From DATFWC01 sp045801465 (GTDB lineage: Bacteria > Pseudomonadota > Alphaproteobacteria > Rhizobiales > Xanthobacteraceae), in NCBI GenBank assembly GCA_045801465.1, contig JBJMSU010000253.1, forward strand, positions 1 through 28,775: a DNA stretch of 28,775 bases, in the 5' to 3' direction. Within the stretch, counting starts at the first letter, position 1. Each line of letters starts with the position of its first letter. Below, one piece after another: positions 22,810-28,775 of the stretch. Position numbers and translations under genes: made by a program. Under the pieces are notes generated by a model, which ran no database searches, was not told the origin of the DNA, and saw only the letters and a list, made by a program, of their open reading frames with translations.

Positions 22810-23979
22810 CTACATGTTGGCCAGGAGCCAATCGCCGATATAGTCGATGCCCTGCTGACGGTGATCGACCTGGCAGTGCTCGGCGCCGCCCTCCTCGGCG
22901 GTGAAAATCTTGATGTGCTTGCGGTTCGAGCCGACCCGCTCGTAGAGCGTCTTCGCCTCGGCGACCGGCACGATCCTATCGTTTTCGCCGTGCACCACCA
23001 GAAAGGCGCACTCGATCCGCTCTGCCGCCCCTTCCAGCGTGAACCGTTTCGCCCATTCCAGCGCGGTTTCGTTATCGGGCGCGCCGATCACCCAGCGGAA
23101 CTGGAAATTCGAGGTAAAGCTCGTCTTGGCGTCCTTGGCGAGCCGCGCCTTGACGTCCGCCTGCCAGCCGTGCAGGTCCCAGTGCATGGCGCCGAGCGCC
23201 ACGCAGGCGGCGTAGCGCTTCTCGAAGGCGGCGACGCGCGGCGCCTGGTAGCCGCCGAAGCTGTAGCCCATCACCGCCACGCGATTTGCATCGACGTCTG
23301 CCCGTGACGCCACGTACTCATAGGCCGCGGTACCCGGCACCTCGTAGTCGGGGCGGCTATGGATTTGGCGCAAGCGTTGCGTCTCGCCCTGGCCGGGTCC
23401 GTCGATGGCAAGCGTGTGCATCCCGCGCTTGGCGAATTCGATGCCGGCGAAGATGACGCTCATCTCCTTGCAGTTGTCCATGCCATCGAACAGCACCACG
23501 GTCGGCGCACGGCCGGTCACCCCCGGCGCTTTCATGAAATAGGCAGCGAGCGACTGTCCCTCGTAGGGCACGTCGACGGGCTCGACATTGGGGTAGAGAC
23601 GCTTCAGCGCCGCGCGGTAGCAGCGCAGCGCCTTGTCATACATCGCCATCTTGTCGACGCCCGGTGGAATGAAGCGCTCGGCGCTGTAGTAGTAATTTCC
23701 GGCGCGCATGTAGTTGTTGCCGGCGGTGATCTCGCGTCGCTCGCCGGCCGCCGCATCGGCGATGGCCGCGACCTTGTCGCCCATCGCGGCCCATTCTTCC
23801 TTCCAGGCGCGATCCGGATTGCCGTCATGCTCGCGCGCCTTCAGGCGCTGAATGACGATATCGATCTCGCCCATGGCGGCGGCGGCCCACGGCACCATTC
23901 CCTTGACGATCTGCATCGCGTTGCTCCAGCGCAGATTGCCCGGGAATGTTTCGACCCAGTTGCCACACGTATCGGTCAT
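22810..23979 (-). CDS. Alpha/beta hydrolase resembling 2,6-dihydroxypseudooxynicotine hydrolase
   Basis: A 389-residue alpha/beta hydrolase with a long helical N-terminal part (about 1-150), then a catalytic core. The triad is Ser240 in GYSFGGYQ, Asp334 in HGENDRIVP and His368 in GGAEHCQVDH. DGPGQGE at 193-199 is the usual strand-4 loop. Size and layout match the 2,6-dihydroxypseudooxynicotine hydrolase/FrsA-like group, which cleaves C-C bonds in a nicotine-derived pyridine. The ATG at 23979 has AGGGA 6 bases upstream; the open frame continues 40 codons further but with low-complexity sequence. It follows the amidase by 85 bases, probably in the same operon. C-C bond cleavage is a family-based inference, and ester hydrolysis is the alternative. 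Confidence 0.82.
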   Translation of the reverse strand: MTDTCGNWVETFPGNLRWSNAMQIVKGMVPWAAAAMGEIDIVIQRLKAREHDGNPDRAWKEEWAAMGDKVAAIADAAAGERREITAGNNYMRAGNYYYSAERFIPPGVDKMAMYDKALRCYRAALKRLYPNVEPVDVPYEGQSLAAYFMKAPGVTGRAPTVVLFDGMDNCKEMSVIFAGIEFAKRGMHTLAIDGPGQGETQRLRQIHSRPDYEVPGTAAYEYVASRADVDANRVAVMGYSFGGYQAPRVAAFEKRYAACVALGAMHWDLHGWQADVKARLAKDAKTSFTSNFQFRWVIGAPDNETALEWAKRFTLEGAAERIECAFLVVHGENDRIVPVAEAKTLYERVGSNRKHIKIFTAEEGGAEHCQVDHRQQGIDYIGDWLLANM

Positions 23980-24064
23980 GTTAATTCCCTGAAGAGGACC
24001 CGATGACGGCGAGTACCTGGGAGAATGGCTGCTCCTACTGCCCCGTGCCATTCGCCGGTCCCCA

Positions 24065-25363
24065 TCAGTTTGAAAGGTGCCCATAGGCCCAACTTGCATG
24101 GGCGAAGAGGGGTCGATCGTGGTGTCGCTTCGCCAGGAGCTGCACCCCGATCGGCATTCCCTGCGGGCCGTGGAAGACCGGCAAGGTGATGGCGGGAAGA
24201 TACAGGAGGGTCCACATCATGTACAAAGGCGCGCCGGCGAACGCCGGCAGGCCAATCGGCGCCTCGCCCAGTGCCGCGGGCGCAAGCAGAACGTCGTAGT
24301 CGCCCCAGGCGGCGTCCATCCGTCGCCGACAACTTGCGGCAAGTTCCTGCATCTCGACGTAGCGCTCCAGGCTGCACGCCAATCCGTCGGCAATCCTGCC
24401 CTGGCGCAGGATCTCGCTGATGTCATCCCAACGATGGTCGATCTCCCAGGCAAAGGTGCGCACGAATTCGAAGCTCGTGATCCACCGGTGCGCCTCATTC
24501 AATCGGCTAAAATCGCTTGGCAAATCGAAATCGGTGACGCGTGCGCCGGCGCCTGCCAGTGAGCGCGCAGCGTCCTCCAAGAGCGCCTGGGTGGTCGGTT
24601 CGAGCTGTTCCCAATTGTGAGTCCGGCAAAAGCCGATGCGCGGTGGGCGGGCGACTTCGCGCACCGGCTGCGGCGCGACCCCGAGAAGGACATCGCGATA
24701 AAGCGCAACGTCCTCGATCGAGCGCGCCAGGATACCCAGCGTGTCGACCGAGCCGGATGCCTCCATCACGCCATGCAGGCGATGCTCGCCATAGGTTGGA
24801 CGATAACCGAACACGCCGCAGAACGATGCCGGCCGGATCGTCGAGCCGGTGGTCTGCGTACCGAGCGCGAGCGGTACCATGAGGTCGGCCACGGCGGCGG
24901 CGGAGCCGCTCGAAGAGCCGCCCGGCGTGCGCGCCGTGTCGTGCGGGTTGCGCGTCTCGCCGGGATGCAGATTCGCGAACTCGCTGGTCACCGTCTTGCC
25001 CAGCAGGATGCCGCCGGCCCTGCGGGTGAGGGCAACGCAGGCGGCGTCCCTCGATGTACGACGGCCGCGATGGATCGGCGTGCCCCATTCGGTCGGCATG
25101 TCGCACGTGTCGATGATGTCCTTGACCCCGAACGGAACACCGGCCAGCGGGCCGGACATTGCCCCGCGGTCGAAGGCGCGGGCGACCGCCACCGCCTGGT
25201 CAGGATCGAGATAGGCCCAGGCGTGCACCGCGGATTCGCGATCGGCGATACGGTCGAGACAGGCGCGGACGACCGCTTCGCAGGTCGTCCGGCCCGCAGC
25301 GATCGCGGCGACGATTTCCCCGGCGGTCAATTCATTCCAACGGGCGTCTACTTTGACGTCCAT
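24065..25363 (-). CDS. Amidase-signature family amidohydrolase
   Basis: An amidase-signature enzyme with the complete Ser-cisSer-Lys triad. Numbered from the GTG at 25378, Lys86 is in GVPFGVKDII, cis-Ser155 is in TPGGSSSGSAA, and the nucleophile Ser179 is in QTTGSTIRPA. It hydrolyses an amide or carbamate; substrate is unknown. The ATG at 25363 gives 432 residues; the GTG at 25378, only 4 bases after the Bug stop, gives 437 and cannot be excluded, since neither has a strong ribosome binding site. It lies between a Bug receptor gene and a C-C-hydrolase-like gene, suggesting that an imported amide is hydrolysed in the same pathway. Confidence 0.9.
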   Translation of the reverse strand: MDVKVDARWNELTAGEIVAAIAAGRTTCEAVVRACLDRIADRESAVHAWAYLDPDQAVAVARAFDRGAMSGPLAGVPFGVKDIIDTCDMPTEWGTPIHRGRRTSRDAACVALTRRAGGILLGKTVTSEFANLHPGETRNPHDTARTPGGSSSGSAAAVADLMVPLALGTQTTGSTIRPASFCGVFGYRPTYGEHRLHGVMEASGSVDTLGILARSIEDVALYRDVLLGVAPQPVREVARPPRIGFCRTHNWEQLEPTTQALLEDAARSLAGAGARVTDFDLPSDFSRLNEAHRWITSFEFVRTFAWEIDHRWDDISEILRQGRIADGLACSLERYVEMQELAASCRRRMDAAWGDYDVLLAPAALGEAPIGLPAFAGAPLYMMWTLLYLPAITLPVFHGPQGMPIGVQLLAKRHHDRPLFAHASWAYGHLSN

Positions 25364-25382
25364 GCGCGCGCCCGGCACCCTG

Positions 25383-26339
25383 TCAATCCAGTTTGATGTT
25401 GAGGCGCTTGATGAGCGGCGCCCAGGTTTCGCCCGTCCTGCGCACGATGTCGGCCGTCTCCTCCGCAGTGATCGGGGACGGATCGAAACCGATCTTCAGG
25501 AAACGCTCCTTCATGGCCGGATTGCCGACGATCGCGCGCAATTCGCCGTTGAGCACCGTCACAACCTCCTTGGGCGTGCCGGCCGGCGCGAACAGCATGA
25601 AGTGAACGCCGGCATCGAGACCGGGCAAGCCCTGCTCCGCCGTGGTGGCAACCTTGGGAACGAGAGCAGACCTCTGGTCCTGGACCACGGCCAGCGCCTT
25701 GAGCTTTCCGTCCTGAAGGAAGGGATTGACCGTGCCGGCTGCGAAGCTGCCGAAATCCACCCGCGCCGTGATCAGGTCGGTCGTCGCCTGGCCGCCGCCC
25801 TTGTAGACGATGTGCGTGAACTTCGCTCCCGTGCGCTGCGCGATCTCCTCGACCGCCAGGTGCTGCAGCAGGCCGTAGCCGGCGGTTGAGAAATTAACTC
25901 CGTCCGGCCTGGTCTTGCTCAGCTGCACCAGCTCGTTGACGTCGTTCGCCGCAACCGACGGCGCCGCGATCAGCAACGTGGGGGTGATGCCGATGCCGCC
26001 GACCGGCACGAGATCGTTGATGGGATCGTAGTTGAGCTTGTTGAAGCTGTAGGGGAAGGTGGCAATGACGGCGGCATTCACGAGCAGCGTGCAGCCGTCG
26101 GGCTTCGAATTGATGACCGCGACCGTGCCGATGTTTCCGGTGGCGCCCGGCCGCGTCTCGATGATGACGCTCTTCTTCAGCGCTGCCTCGAGGCGCTCGC
26201 CCACGAGGCGTGCCGCCACGTCGGTGGCGCCGCCGGCCGGATAGGGCACGATGAGCTTGACCTGGGCACAATCCAGATCGGCAGCGCAAGCATAGCTCGC
26301 CGTCAGGCACAGCGCCGCCACAGCCGACGCAAGACGCAT
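25383..26339 (-). CDS. Bug-family periplasmic solute receptor (heads the amidase operon)
   Basis: A 318-residue Bug/TctC-type receptor with a signal peptide to about residue 19 (YACA|AD). Motifs are VKLIVPYPAGGATDVAAR, ETRPGATGNIGT, VNFSTAGYGLLQHLA, IVYKGGGQATTDLI and LFAPAGTPKEVV, with an atypical C-terminal end LNIKLD. A cysteine pair (Cys18 in the signal, Cys24 in the mature part) is present. GGGAG lies 6 bases before the ATG. The amidase starts within 20 bases of its stop codon, so receptor and enzyme are co-transcribed. The upstream gap is shared with a divergent hydrolase/LLM operon. Confidence 0.93.
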   Translation of the reverse strand: MRLASAVAALCLTASYACAADLDCAQVKLIVPYPAGGATDVAARLVGERLEAALKKSVIIETRPGATGNIGTVAVINSKPDGCTLLVNAAVIATFPYSFNKLNYDPINDLVPVGGIGITPTLLIAAPSVAANDVNELVQLSKTRPDGVNFSTAGYGLLQHLAVEEIAQRTGAKFTHIVYKGGGQATTDLITARVDFGSFAAGTVNPFLQDGKLKALAVVQDQRSALVPKVATTAEQGLPGLDAGVHFMLFAPAGTPKEVVTVLNGELRAIVGNPAMKERFLKIGFDPSPITAEETADIVRRTGETWAPLIKRLNIKLD

Positions 26340-26412
26340 CGCATTCTCCCTTTGAAAATCCCCCGCCAGATGTGGTGAAGTCCCTCCCTTTCGGTCACGC
26401 TAGCAGGTTCGC
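26340..26412. promoter_or_regulatory. Divergent promoter region between the Bug-amidase and hydrolase-LLM operons
   Basis: These 73 bases separate two divergent operons and should hold both promoters. The Bug ribosome binding site (GGGAG on the minus strand) is visible; the plus-strand gene has only a weak AGG. No operator dyad was recognised. Confidence 0.35.
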
Positions 26413-27195
26413 ATGACGGCTCAAGAGCAACGACATCAGGTTCGCGACATCACGGTCCGCCTGTGGCGGGACGGGCAAGGCGCAGCCGTCCTCTACCTCC
26501 ACGGCACCGCCGGCATAGCGGGCTGGCTGCCGTTCTTCGCCCGACTCGCCGCCCGCCATGAGGTCGTCGTTCCCGAGCATCCCGGCTTCGGCAACTCCGA
26601 CAATCCTGTCTGGGTCCGGAATGTCGGCGACGTCGCGATGTACTATCTCGACTTTCTCGACGAGCTCGGCGCACAGCGTGTTCACCTGGTCGGACACTCG
26701 CTCGGCGGCTGGATCGCGGCCGAGCTCGCGGTGCGCAATTGCGCCCGGCTCGCCACGCTTACCCTGATTGCGCCGGCCGGCATCCGCGTGAAGGGCGTGC
26801 CGATGGGCGACAATTTCATCTGGTCGCCCGAGGAGACGGCGCGCAACCTGTTCTACGACCAGTCCTTCGCCGAAAAGATGCTGGCGCAAGTTCCTTCCGA
26901 AGAAGAAGCCGACCGGGCGCTCACCAACCGGTTCATGGCGGCCAAGCTCGGCTGGGAGCCGCGCTGGTTCAATCCGAGCCTGGAGCGCTGGCTGCATCGC
27001 ATCAAGGTGCCGACGCTCGTCCTATGGGGCGCCGACGACAAATTTCTCCCCAGCCGCTATGCCGAGCTCTGGGGCGAGCGCGTGCCCGGCGCAAAGGTCG
27101 AGCTCATTCCGCGATGCGGACACCTGCCGCACATCGAAAAGGCCGAGATGACCGCAGACAAAATTCTCGGCTTCCTCGGCGGGAGGCCTGCATGA
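26413..27195 (+). CDS. Alpha/beta hydrolase (MhpC-like fold)
   Basis: A 260-residue alpha/beta hydrolase with nucleophile Ser96 in VGHSLGGW, acid Asp208/Asp209 in WGADDKFLP and His237 in RCGHLPHIEKA. The oxyanion-loop segment is LYLHGTAGIAGWLPFF. Size and motif spacing match meta-cleavage-product hydrolases and related esterases. It overlaps the LLM oxidoreductase gene by 4 bases (ATGA), so both are made together. No secretion signal is present. The substrate may be an ester, lactone or ring-cleavage product; the sequence does not decide. Confidence 0.87.
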   Translation: MTAQEQRHQVRDITVRLWRDGQGAAVLYLHGTAGIAGWLPFFARLAARHEVVVPEHPGFGNSDNPVWVRNVGDVAMYYLDFLDELGAQRVHLVGHSLGGWIAAELAVRNCARLATLTLIAPAGIRVKGVPMGDNFIWSPEETARNLFYDQSFAEKMLAQVPSEEEADRALTNRFMAAKLGWEPRWFNPSLERWLHRIKVPTLVLWGADDKFLPSRYAELWGERVPGAKVELIPRCGHLPHIEKAEMTADKILGFLGGRPA

Positions 27196-28334
27196 AGTTC
27201 ACCTTCTTCCATCTCATGCCGTATCGGCCGCTCGACATGGCGGAGCGGCACAAGCACCGCGCCGGCTGGGTGGTGCTGCCGAACGCGCTCTACGATCCGA
27301 AGAAAGGCGCGGAGGAGTATCAATCCTATATCGACCAGCTCGCCTACGCAGAGGAGCTCGGCTTCGACGTGATCGCCGTCAACGAGCACCATCAAACCGC
27401 CTATGGAATGATGCCGGCGCCGAACCTCATTGCCAGCGCGCTCATCCAGCGCACCCGGCGCGCCAAGATCGCCATCGTCGGCCGCGCGCTGCCGCTGGTG
27501 AACAACCCGATCAACATCGCCGAAGAATTCGCGATGCTCGACAACCTGTCGAAGGGCCGCATCATCACCGGCTTCGTGCGCGGCATCGGCAACGAGTATC
27601 ACGCCACCGGCATCAATCCTTACTTTTCGCACGAGCGCTTCCAGGAAGCGCACGACCTCATCGTCGCCGCCTGGAGCAAGCCCGGCCCGTTCGCGTTCGA
27701 GGGCGAGCACTACAATCTGCGCTACGTCAATCTGTGGCCGCGCCCGTACCAGACGCCGCATCCGCCGATCTGGATTCCCTCGATGGGGTCGTCGGAAACG
27801 ATCCGCTGGGCGGCGGCGCCGGAGCGCAAGTACACGTTCCTGGTGACGTTCAGCGGCCGCGACCTGGTCGCGCGCTATCTCAACCTCTATCGCGACCAGG
27901 CGAAGCAATACGGCTACGAGGCTTCCGGCGATCAGCTCGGCTGGGCATCCCCGGTCTATGTCGCCGACACCGACGAGCGGGCACGCAAGGAGGCGCGCGC
28001 CGGGATGGAAAGCCTGTTCAACGACTTCCTCGCCGTGCCGTGGGAAATGCTGATGCCGCCCGGCTATACGTCGCTGTCGTCGATGAAGAACACCATGCGG
28101 ATGCGAAAGGCGCTCGGCGCGCGCAAGCGCCACTCGCTGGAGGAATTGATGGACAGCGGCACCGTGGTGGTGGGAAGCCCGCGCACCGTGCGCGGCGAGC
28201 TCGAGCGGCTGCGCGAGCACACCGGCGCGAACCATCTGGTGACCATGCTGCAGTTCGGCGTCTTGAGCGACGAGCTCACCCGGCGCAACATGGAGCTGTT
28301 CGCGGCGGAGGTGATGCCGCACCTGCGCGGGTGA
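27192..28334 (+). CDS. LLM-class (bacterial luciferase-like) flavin-dependent oxidoreductase
   Basis: A 380-residue member of the luciferase-like monooxygenase superfamily, which uses reduced flavin (FMNH2 from a reductase, or F420) to oxygenate or desulfonate small molecules. Typical landmarks are YAEELGFDVIAVNEHH near residues 53-68, NLIASALIQRT, PLVNNPINIAEEFAMLDNLSKGRI, FVRGIGNEY, the late HPPIWIPSMGSSETIRWAA and SGTVVVGSPRTVRGELER near the C-terminus. GGGAGG lies 5 bases before the ATG, inside the end of the upstream hydrolase. No flavin reductase is adjacent. Context suggests oxygenation of a catabolic intermediate followed or preceded by hydrolysis. Confidence 0.9.
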   Translation: MKFTFFHLMPYRPLDMAERHKHRAGWVVLPNALYDPKKGAEEYQSYIDQLAYAEELGFDVIAVNEHHQTAYGMMPAPNLIASALIQRTRRAKIAIVGRALPLVNNPINIAEEFAMLDNLSKGRIITGFVRGIGNEYHATGINPYFSHERFQEAHDLIVAAWSKPGPFAFEGEHYNLRYVNLWPRPYQTPHPPIWIPSMGSSETIRWAAAPERKYTFLVTFSGRDLVARYLNLYRDQAKQYGYEASGDQLGWASPVYVADTDERARKEARAGMESLFNDFLAVPWEMLMPPGYTSLSSMKNTMRMRKALGARKRHSLEELMDSGTVVVGSPRTVRGELERLREHTGANHLVTMLQFGVLSDELTRRNMELFAAEVMPHLRG

Positions 28335-28346
28335 GCCACAGATGTT

Positions 28347-28454
28347 GTAGGGTGGGCAACTGCGCGCAATCTCGGCGCTTCATGGTGGGCAAATTCGCGA
28401 TCGCGCGGTTGCCCACCAAGCAGCGCTGCAACAGGCGAATTTGCCCACCCTACG
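28347..28454. repeat. 108-bp GTAGGGTGGG-type inverted repeat
   Basis: GTAGGGTGGGCAAC starts at 28347, and TTTGCCCACCCTACG ends at 28454. Two overlapping pairings exist: GGTGGGCAAC (28351-28360) with GTTGCCCACC (28408-28417), and GGTGGGCAAATTCGC (28384-28398) with GCGAATTTGCCCACC (28435-28449), both perfect. It is the same family as 13953-14109. It lies 12 bases after the LLM stop codon. Confidence 0.85.
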
Positions 28455-28571
28455 GAGGCCCGCCTGCCGGCCACGTAAACCTGCTATGGTGAGAATCAAA
28501 CACAGCGGCAGCGCTGGGCGAACTCAAAAGACGAAGCCGTAATAATCACCTCGAGACCGGAACCCGTAACA

Positions 28572-28775
28572 ATGTCCACCTCGCTGATGACCACGCGGCG
28601 CTTCGCGCCCCTGTTCTGGTGCCAGTTCTTCTCAGCCTTCAATGACAACTTCCTCAAGAACGCGCTGGTCTTCCTGATCCTGTTCAAGATCGGCGGCGAC
28701 AATGCCGAGGCGCTGATCACGCTGGCGGCGGCGGTGTTCATCGCACCGTTCTTCTTCCTCTCCGGTCTCGGCGGC
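28572..28775 (+). CDS. LplT/Aas-like MFS transporter, 5' portion (partial)
   Basis: The first 68 codons of a gene that continues beyond the right edge. The sequence RRFAPLFWCQFFSAFNDNFL followed by KNALVFLILF is the N-terminus typical of lysophospholipid-transporter (LplT) MFS domains. In alphaproteobacteria these are often fused to an acyltransferase and acyl-ACP synthetase (Aas). One transmembrane helix and the start of a second are present. The ATG at 28572 has only a weak GGA-type ribosome binding sequence. It is a lipid-remodelling, core-type gene, separated from the catabolic operons by a repeat, and probably marks the edge of the accessory region. Whether it is a stand-alone transporter or a fusion cannot be seen. 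Confidence 0.75.
   Translation, partial: MSTSLMTTRRFAPLFWCQFFSAFNDNFLKNALVFLILFKIGGDNAEALITLAAAVFIAPFFFLSGLGG

Noticed and set aside
28347..28454. Possible CRISPR-like repeated GGTGGGCAA units
   Set aside because: The units are arranged as inverted pairs within one palindromic element, with no regular direct repeats or spacers.
28496..28741. 81-codon minus-strand frame at the right edge
   Set aside because: It is antisense to the recognisable start of the LplT/Aas-like protein and lacks coding features.

Overview
This is a GC-rich stretch of about 28.8 kb. It reads like a Rhizobiales alphaproteobacterium of the Bradyrhizobium/Xanthobacteraceae type. That placement is an inference from the coding style, the many Bug (tripartite tricarboxylate receptor-like) periplasmic binding proteins, and the palindromic repeats in most gaps between transcription units. 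No rRNA, tRNA, CRISPR array, transposase gene or transcriptional regulator was recognised.

Layout. (A) 1-3336, minus strand: a run of small-molecule genes comprising a CxxPGC-type small protein, a 4,5-dihydroxyphthalate decarboxylase-like/periplasmic-binding-fold protein, a GlcG/HbpS-like protein, a membrane-anchored sorbosone dehydrogenase-like beta-propeller and the first 19 codons of another protein. (B) 3411-4520 (+): zinc alcohol dehydrogenase. (C) 4620-5705 (-): Ldh2-family malate/lactate dehydrogenase. (D) 6143-9765 (+): a two-gene exported operon, an LVIVD-type propeller followed by a multicopper oxidase carrying a C-terminal CusF-like copper-binding domain. (E) 9909-11477 (-): UbiD-family decarboxylase, with what looks like the last codons of a lost Bug gene fused just beyond its 3' end. 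(F) 11624-13957 (+): an orphan molybdopterin hydroxylase large subunit. (G) 17635-14105 (-): flavin aromatic hydroxylase, FAH-family hydrolase and gentisate 1,2-dioxygenase-like bicupin, a compact ring-hydroxylation, ring-cleavage and hydrolysis operon. (H) 22395-17813 (-): Bug, [2Fe-2S] subunit, Moco subunit, Bug, with 4-bp stop/start overlaps, resembling a two-subunit nicotinate/isoquinoline-type dehydrogenase. (I) 26339-22810 (-): Bug, amidase and a 2,6-dihydroxypseudooxynicotine hydrolase-like alpha/beta hydrolase. (J) 26413-28334 (+): alpha/beta hydrolase and LLM flavin oxidoreductase. (K) 28572-end (+): start of an LplT/Aas-like MFS protein, probably core genome.

Taken together, E to J look like an accessory catabolic region for aromatic or N-heteroaromatic acids. 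It has periplasmic capture (three Bugs), molybdenum hydroxylation, decarboxylation, flavin hydroxylation, gentisate-type ring cleavage, and amide or C-C hydrolysis. The substrates cannot be read from sequence, and whether the operons form one pathway is inference. The less expected items are the multicopper oxidase-CusF fusion with an apparently extra type-1 copper site, the Bug-flanked molybdenum hydroxylase operon, a repeat element whose two ends supply the stop codons of both flanking genes, a 249-bp element with 16-bp perfect terminal inverted repeats sitting inside another repeat, and the Bug-gene scar next to ubiD.
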